Positions 1 through 6,065 of a DNA stretch of 10,545 nucleotides are shown one piece after another. Positions within the stretch are counted from its first letter, which is position 1. The number at the start of each line of letters is the position of its first letter. The notes beneath the pieces were generated by a model, which saw only the letters and a program-made list of their open reading frames with translations, did no database searches and was not told the origin of the DNA. The DNA is from Candidatus Brocadiaceae bacterium (GTDB lineage: Bacteria > Planctomycetota > MHYJ01 > JACQXL01 > CAKKQI01), in NCBI GenBank assembly GCA_919901895.1, contig CAKKQI010000413.1:1-10545 (forward strand). Reading direction: 5' to 3'. Both the position numbers and the translations under genes were made by a program.

Positions 1-4
1 TTTA

Positions 5-32
5 TTGACCTGCTTAAAACATATTGTATAAT
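5..32 (+). promoter_or_regulatory. Sigma-70-type promoter of the nfeD group
   Basis: A -35 box TTGACC (5-10) is separated by 16 nt from a perfect -10 box TATAAT (27-32). Transcription would start near 39, giving a leader of about 37 nt before the ATG at 76. A second TATAAT lies at 44-49 but has no good -35 partner. No Shine-Dalgarno sequence is visible before the ATG. The call rests on consensus match only. Confidence 0.65.
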
Positions 33-75
33 ATATCCTGAATTATAATCCCACACCATAAATTCGTCTTAACCT

Positions 76-1623
76 ATGAGTAAAAAAATTTTCTTGTTTC
101 TATCGGGTTTAATCCTCATCGTCAACGCCATTCGTTTACCGGCCCAAACGACTGAACCAGGCATCGTAAAAAACGAAATCCAGGAATCTGCTAAATCAGG
201 CTTAGTTTACGTCATCCCCATTCATGGAGCGATGATGGACCAGGGACTTCCTTATTTTATTAAACGTTCCATTGAATCAGCCAAAAAAGAAAAAGCCGCT
301 TTAATCATTTTTGAAATTGATACACCGGGCGGTGCGGTTGATGTAACAACCGAAATATCCACCGCCATTCTAAACGCCAGCCCGATTACCACGGTGGCAT
401 ATATTGTTTTAAAAGACAATGAAGGGATGGGCGCGATATCCGGCGGGGTTCTAGTCTCTATTTCCTGCGATAAGATTATTATGCAAAGCGGCACCGCCAT
501 CGGCGCATCGGAAGTAGTCGGGGCGGAAGCCCATCAGGAAAAATACACCTCAGCCGTCGGGGCAATTATGCGCGCCCGGGCCGAAAGCAAAGGACACTCA
601 ACCAATCTGGTTATGGCGATGGTGGATAAAGAATTGGAAGTTAAAGAAGTAAAAGTGGACGGCCGACGCACCTTTCTGACTCCCGTGGAAATTAATGATT
701 TAGTCCAGCAGGGAAAAAGCGTGGAAATAATCAAAACCGTCATAGAGAAAGGAAAACTTTTGACCCTGACCGCCCGGGAAGCCAAAGAATACGGACTCTG
801 CAGCGCTATTATGGAAAAATTAGAAGAAATACCGCCCCTTTACCGGATAACCAATCCCATTTTCAAAGAAGCATCGTCAACCTGGTCTGAAGATTTGGTG
901 ATGTTTTTAACCAACCCCCTGGTCGCGGCGATTTTGATGATGGTTGGAATGCTGGCCGTGGGCATCTCTTTATACGCACCCGGATTCGGGGTGCCGGAAG
1001 GATTAGCCATCACTTGTTTCCTGATAATTTTCTTCGGGAATTATTTGGTCGGATTAGCGGAAGCGATTGAAATAGTCCTTTTTATCCTCGGAATTCTTTT
1101 ATTAACCGTAGAATTATTTGTCCTGCCCGGTTTTGGCGTGGCCGGAATCGGCGGTATTATTTTAATCCTCGTCAGTCTGGTTTTAAGTATGCAAAATTTC
1201 ACGTTACCAGACCCGCAGATTGCCCCGTGGCAGGTGGAAATACTTCAGAAAAATGTGCTGATTGTCGCCGGGTCATTTTTTGCCGCGCTGGTTACGTTTT
1301 TACTACTCTTGAAATTCTTGCCCAATACTCCGTTTCTATCACGACTGGTGCTGCGGACTGAAGAACAAACTCAAAGCGGGTTTACCATAACACTACCGGA
1401 GCAGGAAACGTTTATCGGGCAAAAAGGAACTGCTTTAACTACCTTAAGACCGAGCGGAAAAATAAAAATAGGCGAGAAGTTATTGGATGCCGTGGCGGAC
1501 GGAGAATTCGTTGAAAAAAATGAAACGGTGGAAGTGATTAGAACGGAAGGAACGCATCTGGTCGTCACCAAGCATTTCCGCCTCATCGGCGGACAGGACA
1601 CAAAACCTCCGGATAAAATTTAA
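76..1623 (+). CDS. NfeD family membrane-bound serine protease-like protein (long form)
   Basis: This is a 515-aa long-form NfeD (NfeD1b type), a membrane protein with a ClpP-like protease domain; characterised relatives cleave hydrophobic membrane proteins such as stomatins. Residues 1-24 look like a signal peptide. The ClpP-like domain (about 43-255) has the family IDTPGG motif at 81-86. Ser122 in the AISGG segment is the likely nucleophile, and Lys156 is a plausible dyad partner by analogy with the archaeal PH1510 Ser-Lys pair; that assignment is by eye. Four or so membrane segments lie between about 278 and 412. A C-terminal NfeD OB-fold (about 445-500) contains TTLRPSGK and DAVADGEFV. The ATG lacks a Shine-Dalgarno sequence, but the signal peptide supports this start. 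The next gene, a short NfeD, begins 3 nt after the stop. The same neighbourhood as floA fits the known NfeD-flotillin association (yqeZ-yqfA in Bacillus). Confidence 0.93.
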   Translation: MSKKIFLFLSGLILIVNAIRLPAQTTEPGIVKNEIQESAKSGLVYVIPIHGAMMDQGLPYFIKRSIESAKKEKAALIIFEIDTPGGAVDVTTEISTAILNASPITTVAYIVLKDNEGMGAISGGVLVSISCDKIIMQSGTAIGASEVVGAEAHQEKYTSAVGAIMRARAESKGHSTNLVMAMVDKELEVKEVKVDGRRTFLTPVEINDLVQQGKSVEIIKTVIEKGKLLTLTAREAKEYGLCSAIMEKLEEIPPLYRITNPIFKEASSTWSEDLVMFLTNPLVAAILMMVGMLAVGISLYAPGFGVPEGLAITCFLIIFFGNYLVGLAEAIEIVLFILGILLLTVELFVLPGFGVAGIGGIILILVSLVLSMQNFTLPDPQIAPWQVEILQKNVLIVAGSFFAALVTFLLLLKFLPNTPFLSRLVLRTEEQTQSGFTITLPEQETFIGQKGTALTTLRPSGKIKIGEKLLDAVADGEFVEKNETVEVIRTEGTHLVVTKHFRLIGGQDTKPPDKI

Positions 1624-1626
1624 ATT

Positions 1627-2082
1627 ATGGGATTGACACTAATAATTGTTATTTACCTGATCAGCCTGGTTTTAATCTTCGCGGAATTATTTGTCCCGGG
1701 CGGAATTTTAGGGATTATGGGAGCCGCCGGGCTGGGAATAAGTTTATACTTTGGTTTTGCCGAATATGGCCGGTTTTTGGGGCTGGGGCAAATCTGCCTA
1801 ACCTTAATTATTCTTCCTTTAATCCTGTATTTTGGTTTAAAAAGATTAACTCTTCAGAAAGAATTAAAATCATCGGAGGGCTTTATTATTAAAGAAGCCG
1901 ACCACTCTAAATTCCTTAAGGCCGAAGGCACCACCTTAACCGACCTCCGGCCGGCCGGATTGGCCCTGATAAATAACCAGAAAATTGACGTGGTCACCGA
2001 AGGTGCTTTTATTAACAAAAATACCAAAATAAAAGTTTTTGATATTCAGGGTAACCGCGTCGTCGTCCGGTCAGTTAATTAA
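1627..2082 (+). CDS. Short NfeD-like protein (membrane segments plus OB-fold)
   Basis: The 151-aa protein has hydrophobic segments at about 3-20, 27-45 and 55-70, followed by a soluble NfeD OB-fold at about 98-150 (TDLRPAGLALI, VVTEGAFINKNTKI). It lacks the ClpP-like protease domain, so it corresponds to the short NfeD class, which is thought to act as a partner of flotillin or stomatin-type SPFH proteins rather than as an enzyme. Its C-terminal domain aligns with that of the preceding protein (TTLRPSGK against TDLRPAGL; ADGEFVEKNE against TEGAFINKNT), so the two are tandem paralogues. The 3-nt gap and absence of a visible Shine-Dalgarno sequence suggest translational coupling to the upstream gene. 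An ordinary length for the class. Confidence 0.9.
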   Translation: MGLTLIIVIYLISLVLIFAELFVPGGILGIMGAAGLGISLYFGFAEYGRFLGLGQICLTLIILPLILYFGLKRLTLQKELKSSEGFIIKEADHSKFLKAEGTTLTDLRPAGLALINNQKIDVVTEGAFINKNTKIKVFDIQGNRVVVRSVN

Positions 2083-2110
2083 CGCGAAGGTTTATCATCC
2101 GCTCCCGATT

Positions 2111-2998
2111 ATGAATCAGAAAATATTGATAATACTAATAATGGGATTCATCGGCCTGTTCAAAGGATATGCGGTTTCCACGGAACCGGAAACGAATCCG
2201 ACCGTCATTCCGGTGAAACCTGAAGATATTATTCAAGAAGCGTTTAAAAATATCGCTGCTTCTGAAGGATATCATATTGACAGCAAATTTTCTTTAGTCC
2301 TGACCGGTCAGGCGCCTCTTAAAAAAGAAGGAACGATTCAATTTGTTTACCGGAACCCAAATCCAGCCGGCGGCACAACAGGTCTAATCCATATTATCAC
2401 TAACTGGGAAGAGCAGGAGTTTGAAAGTTATCAGTTTATCCCGTCCCGCCCTGGCGAGACGGAAACCAACAATCAACTAATCAACCGTCATCCTCTAACC
2501 AATGAATGGCTGCCGGTAATGGATTCTCACCTTTCAACGATGACAGAATTATATGAAAATATCAAAGGGCATTTAACGAATTTTCAAACCAAACCGCCTC
2601 AAAAAATCCAGAATAACAATTGCTTGGTCATTCAGGCAATAATGAATCAGGCAGGACAAAAAAAAATTACCGAAACTCCGCCCCTGCCTTTACCGATGCA
2701 GCTAAATTTCCAGGATATTTTAGACAATCAATTTATTTTCTGGATAGACGAAATAAACCGGTGGCCGGTCCGGATTAGTTTTTCCCTGACCATCTCCGGA
2801 GATGAATTTTCAGAATTATTCCCCCAGGCGGAAGAAGGTGTTTTTGAAGAAGAACCCCGGAAAATAATAGTCATAAATTTTGAAATGGATTTTTTCAATT
2901 ATAACAAAAATCTTGACTTCACCATACCGGATGAGGTAAAAAAGTTATTAAATCAGGAACGAAGCGACCAAAAAGAAGAGAATAAAATAAAGAAATAA
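2111..2998 (+). CDS. Secreted protein of unknown function, possibly LolA/LppX-like fold
   Basis: I do not recognise a named family. The protein from ATG 2111 has 295 residues, begins with a Lys and a hydrophobic stretch (about 4-21) that looks like a signal peptide, and has no lipobox Cys. The reading frame is open from a TTG at 2039, inside the preceding gene, but the ATG at 2111 puts the signal peptide at the N-terminus and is preferred. The body is beta-rich. Near the C-terminus the pattern of FWIDEINRWPVRISFSL, then a strand ending in NYNKNLDFTIPDEV, resembles the end of LolA/LppX-like lipoprotein-carrier or sensor domains (a strand of the type 'substrate residue, then P-x-x-V', followed by an asparagine turn and IP). 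This is fold-level inference only. It is 28 nt downstream of the short NfeD gene and likely co-transcribed, so a role in the envelope with NfeD/FloA is possible. A GC-rich repeat-like stretch lies inside it (2443-2464). Confidence 0.82.
   Translation: MNQKILIILIMGFIGLFKGYAVSTEPETNPTVIPVKPEDIIQEAFKNIAASEGYHIDSKFSLVLTGQAPLKKEGTIQFVYRNPNPAGGTTGLIHIITNWEEQEFESYQFIPSRPGETETNNQLINRHPLTNEWLPVMDSHLSTMTELYENIKGHLTNFQTKPPQKIQNNNCLVIQAIMNQAGQKKITETPPLPLPMQLNFQDILDNQFIFWIDEINRWPVRISFSLTISGDEFSELFPQAEEGVFEEEPRKIIVINFEMDFFNYNKNLDFTIPDEVKKLLNQERSDQKEENKIKK
2443..2464 (+). repeat. Copy of the GTCCCGCC...GAGACGG repeat inside a coding region
   Basis: The 22 bases here match 4699-4720, part of the intergenic cloverleaf element, at 19 of 22 positions: both begin GTCCCGCC, and both contain CGAGACGG at the same offset. 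In this gene it encodes part of the run SRPGETE. It may be a repeat fragment absorbed into the gene, or chance in a GC-rich loop. Confidence 0.4.
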
Positions 2999-3013
2999 AT
3001 ATTATTAACTAAT

Positions 3014-3056
3014 ATAAATTTTATCCCGCCTGACGAGATAAAATTTATCAAGGAGG
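3014..3056 (+). promoter_or_regulatory. Leader hairpin and strong Shine-Dalgarno of floA
   Basis: A perfect 12-bp stem pairs ATAAATTTTATC (3014-3025) with GATAAAATTTAT (3037-3048) around an 11-nt GC-rich loop (3026-3036). Two bases later comes AGGAGG (3051-3056), 9 nt before the floA ATG at 3066. The loop with its closing bases, TCCCGCCTGACGAGA, resembles the repeat seen at 4700-4715. The stem could protect the mRNA 5' side or tune ribosome access; it could also simply be one of the many local repeat hairpins. There is no U-tract after it, so it is not a standard terminator. Confidence 0.6.
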
Positions 3057-3065
3057 TCTGACGTT

Positions 3066-4079
3066 ATGGAATTGAATTTATTTACGCTGGTGATGGGGGC
3101 ATTGGTAATCTTTGTGTTCATTATCTCGGTGATATTTATGCGGTTTGGTTTTCTCTGGTTACAGGCATTGCTTTCCGGAGCGCATGTGCGGATGACCGAC
3201 TTGATCGGGATGTGGTTTCGGAAGGTTGACGCGCGGGTGATAGTAATTAACCGGATTAATGCCGTCAAGGCCGGACTGGACATCGGAACGGACGGTCTGG
3301 AAGCCCATTATTTAGCCGGTGGTAATGTAACTAAGGTGGTCCGCTCCTTGATTGCCGCCAATAAGGCGGGCATCAAATTGACATTTGAACGAACCACGGC
3401 CATAGACCTGGCCGGCCGTGATGTGCAAGATGCGGTGCATACCAGCGTCTTACCCAAAGTGATTGATTGCCCTGACCCCAAAAAAGGCCGTGACTCAATT
3501 GATGCGGTGGCCAAAGACGGTATCCAAGTAAAAGTCAAAGCGCGAGTAACGGTGCGAACCAATCTGGACCGGCTGGTCGGAGGCGCGACCGAAGAAACGA
3601 TTATTGCCCGCGTGGGTGAAGGCATTGTTACCAGTATCGGCTCGGCTGATTCTTATAAATATGTATTAGAAAACCCTGATTCCATCTCCAAAAAAGTTCT
3701 GGAAAAAGGGTTGGATGCCGGAACGGCCTTTGAAATCCTTTCAATTGATATTGCGGATATTGATGTCGGTGAAAATATTGGAGCCCGGTTGCAAACGGAC
3801 CAGGCCCAGGCGGACTTAAAGATTGCCCAGGCGAAGGCCGAGACACGCCGGGCGATGGCGGTAGCCCAGGAGCAAGAAATGAAAGCCAAAACCCAGGAAA
3901 AACGCGCGATGGTCGTGGAAGCCGAAGCCGAAATCCCCAAAGCCCTGTCTTTTGCTTTCCGCGAAGGACGGTTGGGCGTGATGGATTATTATAATATCCG
4001 CAATATTCAGGCAGATACGGAGATGAGAAAGTCTATTTCGGAACCGCCGACCAAAGGTCCGGAACAGTCCAAAGGCTAA
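3066..4079 (+). CDS. floA: Flotillin-like protein FloA
   Basis: The 337-aa protein matches FloA (formerly YqfA/UPF0365; 331 aa in Bacillus subtilis). FloA proteins are SPFH scaffold proteins that oligomerise in functional membrane microdomains and affect fluidity, secretion and signalling complexes. An N-terminal membrane-inserting segment spans about 5-26. The SPFH region follows (about 30-235), including [29 protein letters not shown] and the [18 protein letters not shown] stretch. A flotillin Ala/Glu/Gln-rich helical region (about 240-292; [20 protein letters not shown]) precedes [19 protein letters not shown], which is typical of the family end. The start is fixed by AGGAGG at 3051-3056. 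It is separated from the NfeD genes by the secreted-protein gene, but the shared direction argues for a joint function. Hairpins follow the stop at once. Confidence 0.95.
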   Translation: MELNLFTLVMGALVIFVFIISVIFMRFGFLWLQALLSGAHVRMTDLIGMWFRKVDARVIVINRINAVKAGLDIGTDGLEAHYLAGGNVTKVVRSLIAANKAGIKLTFERTTAIDLAGRDVQDAVHTSVLPKVIDCPDPKKGRDSIDAVAKDGIQVKVKARVTVRTNLDRLVGGATEETIIARVGEGIVTSIGSADSYKYVLENPDSISKKVLEKGLDAGTAFEILSIDIADIDVGENIGARLQTDQAQADLKIAQAKAETRRAMAVAQEQEMKAKTQEKRAMVVEAEAEIPKALSFAFREGRLGVMDYYNIRNIQADTEMRKSISEPPTKGPEQSKG

Positions 4080-4088
4080 ATAAATGAG

Positions 4089-4118
4089 CCCTCGGGGAGT
4101 TTTTTACCTCACCGAGGG
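4089..4118 (+). terminator. Stem-loop after floA, possible terminator
   Basis: CCCTCGG (4089-4095) pairs with CCGAGGG (4112-4118), 10 nt after the floA stop; an inner GAG/CTC can extend it. The T-run (4100-4105) lies in the loop, not after the stem, so this is not a canonical rho-independent terminator. Bases 4093-4102 can instead pair with 4225-4234, which would enclose the whole neighbouring element. Confidence 0.4.
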
Positions 4119-4120
4119 AT

Positions 4121-4214
4121 CATCCTGAGTCCCGTCCCGCCCAAGCGGGACAGGACGAAGGGATCTCACAACGAGATCCTTCGTCCCCCGATGGACATCG
4201 GGGTACTCAGGATG
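4121..4214. repeat. Cloverleaf-like palindromic element, copy 1
   Basis: An outer 10-bp stem joins CATCCTGAGT (4121-4130) and ACTCAGGATG (4205-4214). Three hairpins sit inside: GTCCCGC/GCGGGAC (4134-4151); a 14-bp stem with one bulged G, 4153-4167 with 4173-4186 (GGACGAAG...CTTCGTCC); and CCCCGATG/CATCGGGG (4186-4203). No coding capacity is visible. The order of modules repeats in the element at 4654-4816. Similar short nested palindromes containing GACGAAG-ATCTC/GAGAT-CTTCGTC and CTCAGGATGA-type ends occur between genes of many uncultured bacteria, from general knowledge; transposition or a mobile origin is not shown. Confidence 0.8.
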
Positions 4215-4242
4215 AGGGGTCGGGAAACTCCCCGACCCCTCA
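4213..4242. repeat. 12-bp GC-rich hairpin next to copy 1
   Basis: TGAGGGGTCGGG (4213-4224) pairs perfectly with CCCGACCCCTCA (4231-4242) around a 6-nt loop. It shares two bases with the outer arm of the preceding element. No T-tract follows (AATAAATTC), so termination is doubtful. Confidence 0.7.
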
Positions 4243-4262
4243 ATAAATTCAATATTTGTAAC

Positions 4263-4356
4263 TCAAGACTTTAGTCTTGATTATTAAATAAAAATTTCCA
4301 AAGAAATTTTTATTGCCTCAATAGCGGAACTGCCCCGCATCCCGCCGCGGCGGGAT
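4263..4356. repeat. Three further hairpins upstream of tRNA-Leu
   Basis: In order: TCAAGAC/GTCTTGA (4263-4280, loop TTTA); a perfect 12-bp AT-rich stem AATAAAAATTTC/GAAATTTTTATT (4287-4314, loop CAAA); and an 18-base perfect palindrome ATCCCGCCGCGGCGGGAT (4339-4356). No open reading frame or convincing tRNA promoter was found in this spacer. Confidence 0.7.
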
Positions 4357-4377
4357 TATTTGCCTGATAAAGCAGAC

Positions 4378-4487
4378 GCGTCCCGATAAATGGGCGAGTG
4401 GCGGAATGGCAGACGCGCTAGATTCAAAATCTGGTGTCCGCAAGGGCGTGTGGGTTCAACTCCCTCCTCGCCCATTTATCGGGATGC
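4378..4487. repeat. Inverted repeat flanking and extending the tRNA acceptor stem
   Basis: Bases 4378-4391 pair with 4474-4487 over 14 bp, with one G-T wobble (4380/4485). The arm CCCGATAAAT before the tRNA matches ATTTATCGGG after it. Added to the 7-bp acceptor stem this makes a continuous 21-bp helix in the precursor transcript, including a pair between base -1 (T4391) and the discriminator A4474. Confidence 0.75.
4392..4474 (+). tRNA. tRNA-Leu (anticodon CAA)
   Basis: The gene folds as an 83-nt class II tRNA. The acceptor stem is GGGCGAG (4392-4398) with CTCGCCC (4467-4473), and the discriminator is A4474. The D arm is GCG...CGC with a GG-containing loop. The anticodon stem CTAGA/TCTGG closes the loop TTCAAAA, giving anticodon CAA, which reads UUG. 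A long variable arm, TGTCC-GCAA-GGGCG, is as expected for leucine tRNA. The T loop is TTCAACT; the T stem GTGGG/CCCTC has a T-T mismatch at its second pair. CCA is not encoded, so it must be added by nucleotidyltransferase. The gene stands alone in a palindrome-rich spacer. Confidence 0.95.
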
Positions 4488-4495
4488 CGCAAGGT

Positions 4496-4534
4496 CCCCG
4501 ACATAAAATCGGGGCAGGCGGGTGGGTTTCCACC
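4496..4534. repeat. Two small hairpins downstream of tRNA-Leu
   Basis: CCCCGA/TCGGGG (4496-4514) and GGTGG/CCACC (4521-4534) follow the tRNA. Neither has a following T-run, so they are weak terminator candidates. From 4535 to 4653 I see no gene or further strong signal. Confidence 0.45.
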
Positions 4535-4653
4535 GAAGGACGGCTCTGCCTCTGGTATGACAACTCCCTCTTTCGGCACTTTTATGATACACAGAATTAG
4601 AGACTTTCTAATAGAAGTATCAACTTGTTATAAGTAAACTGGTTTTCGCCCCC

Positions 4654-4816
4654 TGTCATTCAGACTGTGTCATCCGCCTGAGGCGGACGAGGAGTCCTGT
4701 CCCGCCTGGGCGAGACGGGACGACGAAGTAATCTCATTAAATAGAGATTGCTTCATCCCGATTGCTATCGGGATTCGCAATGACAAAAAGAGGATTATAA
4801 CACAGTCTGAATGACA
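4654..4816. repeat. Cloverleaf-like palindromic element, copy 2 (163 bp, 17-bp terminal inverted repeats)
   Basis: The ends TGTCATTCAGACTGTGT (4654-4670) and ACACAGTCTGAATGACA (4800-4816) are perfect 17-bp inverted repeats. Inside lie TCCGCCT/AGGCGGA (4673-4687), GTCCCG/CGGGAC (4699-4721), GAAGTAATCTC/GAGATTGCTTC (4725-4754, one G-T pair) and ATCCCGAT/ATCGGGAT (4755-4774). The last three correspond in order and sequence flavour to the three hairpins of the copy at 4121-4214. The length and inverted ends are MITE-like, but no clear flanking target duplication was seen. AATGACA occurs again at 4779-4785, suggesting a nested structure. Confidence 0.8.
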
Positions 4817-4909
4817 CTGACATGGCGTAGTTATATGGTGTTACTTCCATTAGAAAGTGTCCAGAATGATGCTGATTTAAAATAAAAATTTTCTGAAAGA
4901 AAAATTATT

Positions 4910-5524
4910 ATGGATGATTTAATCCAATTTGCGGCGTATGCCATTATTTTTATCATTATCGGTATTGTTTCGCTGATTAAAAAAGCCAAACTCTCCAGGC
5001 AGCAACGAGTGTTGCTTGAAGAACGGAAAAAACCGCGGGAAAATCGTGGGAAAATAGAACCGGGACTACGACCCGCATATATTCCGGCGGGGACCCAACC
5101 GGTTTCCAGAAAGGAAATCGACCGGGCTAAAGAAGAAGAAGAAGAGATGGAAGAAGTCATGGAAGAAGAAACGGAACCGGCCGAAATGGATATAGAAGAA
5201 GCGTTACGACGCGCTTTAGGAATACCTTCAATGGAAAAACCAAAAATGGTCGTTCTTCCTAAAGTAAAATTAATCAAAAAATTTATCCCATCCGAAAAAG
5301 TAATTCCCTCTCCGGATATCGCAGGAATTGAACCGGGAAAAATCATACCTGAAGATTCACCAGCCATAGTTGAAACTCTGGCCATAGTTAAAGAAAAAGA
5401 TTTGCCCTGGTTAACGCATTTTGACAAAAGCGCATCTTCGGAATTCAAAAAAATGGTAATTTTTTCCGAGATTATTGCGCCTCCGCTGTCTTTACGGAAA
5501 CGCCAGACGCGATTACTTTGTTGA
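4910..5524 (+). CDS. Single-pass membrane protein of unknown function, Glu-rich
   Basis: I do not recognise a named family. The 204-aa protein has a short N-terminus, one strong membrane segment (about 8-23) followed by Lys/Arg, which predicts a cytoplasmic C-terminal domain, and an acidic Glu-rich probable helix at about 75-99. Beyond is a Pro/Lys-rich linker and a compact end with FKKMVIFSEIIAPPLSLR (179-196). An ending of the type 'SEI-x-x-PP-x-x-LR' recurs, from memory, in small hypothetical proteins of several uncultured phyla; that supports a real gene but not a function. Only a weak purine-rich GAAAG lies upstream of the ATG. The strand opposite has an open frame over 4831-5448, but its Ser-rich translation without features looks like a shadow. 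Its last 12 bases overlap the convergent gene. Confidence 0.75.
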   Translation: MDDLIQFAAYAIIFIIIGIVSLIKKAKLSRQQRVLLEERKKPRENRGKIEPGLRPAYIPAGTQPVSRKEIDRAKEEEEEMEEVMEEETEPAEMDIEEALRRALGIPSMEKPKMVVLPKVKLIKKFIPSEKVIPSPDIAGIEPGKIIPEDSPAIVETLAIVKEKDLPWLTHFDKSASSEFKKMVIFSEIIAPPLSLRKRQTRLLC

Positions 5525-6001
5525 TGTGGTAGAATCGTCTTCAGAAGAAGGAATAGGTGCTTGATTTTGAGGCGAAAAAATTTGAGACGAAGAAGAGTTT
5601 TCCTCCGGTCTGGCCCGTGAAAGAACAGTTTCTTCTGCCCCGCGCCGGTGAGGACCGCGGTCTTTGATTAGTATCCTGACATGAGGTGATTGATATATCT
5701 GTTCCTTCGAGTTATCGGTAGTTTTATAACCACCCATTCCTTCAGGCGGTTCAATCTTTTTAAATGACGGCCTTTGATGAAATACTATTTTGAACCGTTC
5801 TTTCGCCTCGATGATAGGTTGAGACGGCTTAAACGGATTGTTTTTTCTTATTTTTTCCAGCACCATTAAAGCACCGGGCAACCCAACAAAAATCATCAGC
5901 GAAATAGATAGCAATAAAACCACCAGTTTGGCAGAGACTTTATTAGTCTGGCTCTCCTTGATTCCCCATTTTCTACCTTCTTGTTTCAGTTCAACAAACA
6001 T
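5513..6001 (-). CDS. Single-pass membrane protein of unknown function in the pilin cluster
   Basis: The 162-aa protein has a charged N-terminus (1-23), one membrane segment at about 24-47 (KLVVLLLSISLMIFVGLPGALMV), and a hydrophilic Pro/Ser/Lys-rich tail with low complexity near the end (SSSSQ, SSEDDSTTSTK). No family is recognised. It lies 64 nt after the PilW-like pilin gene in the same direction, so co-transcription with the pilins is likely and an accessory role in the pseudopilus is conceivable, though nothing in the sequence shows it. No clear Shine-Dalgarno sequence is seen before the ATG. It converges on the + strand gene and overlaps its 3' end by 12 bp. Confidence 0.68.
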   Translation of the reverse strand: MFVELKQEGRKWGIKESQTNKVSAKLVVLLLSISLMIFVGLPGALMVLEKIRKNNPFKPSQPIIEAKERFKIVFHQRPSFKKIEPPEGMGGYKTTDNSKEQIYQSPHVRILIKDRGPHRRGAEETVLSRARPEENSSSSQIFSPQNQAPIPSSEDDSTTSTK

Positions 6002-6065
6002 ATAATTATGTAAACTTACTTTCGGCGGAACACCCCGGCCGGCAAAGATGAGGTGACTATCAGAT

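Noticed and set aside
2039..2110. N-terminal extension of the secreted protein from a TTG codon
   Set aside because: It overlaps the short nfeD gene by 44 bases and would bury the signal peptide; ATG 2111 is the better start.
4378..4487. Prophage or island attachment site at the tRNA
   Set aside because: The flanks are inverted, not direct, repeats, and there is no integrase or second copy of the tRNA 3' end in the window.
4406..4637. Two overlapping open frames on the + strand (4406-4600 and 4434-4637)
   Set aside because: Both run through the tRNA-Leu gene and the following hairpins; the translations look like random spacer sequence.
4080..4816. CRISPR array
   Set aside because: The repeats are palindromes of differing sequence and spacing, with no regular direct repeats or unique spacers of constant length, and no cas genes nearby.
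4817..4909. Promoter for the 4910-5524 gene
   Set aside because: AT-rich with several partial -10-like runs, but no -35/-10 pair at proper spacing that I would defend.
4831..5448. 205-codon open frame on the - strand
   Set aside because: It is antisense to the 4910-5524 gene, is Ser/Ile-rich without features, and overlaps the repeat-bearing spacer, while the + frame has a clean membrane segment and charged tail.
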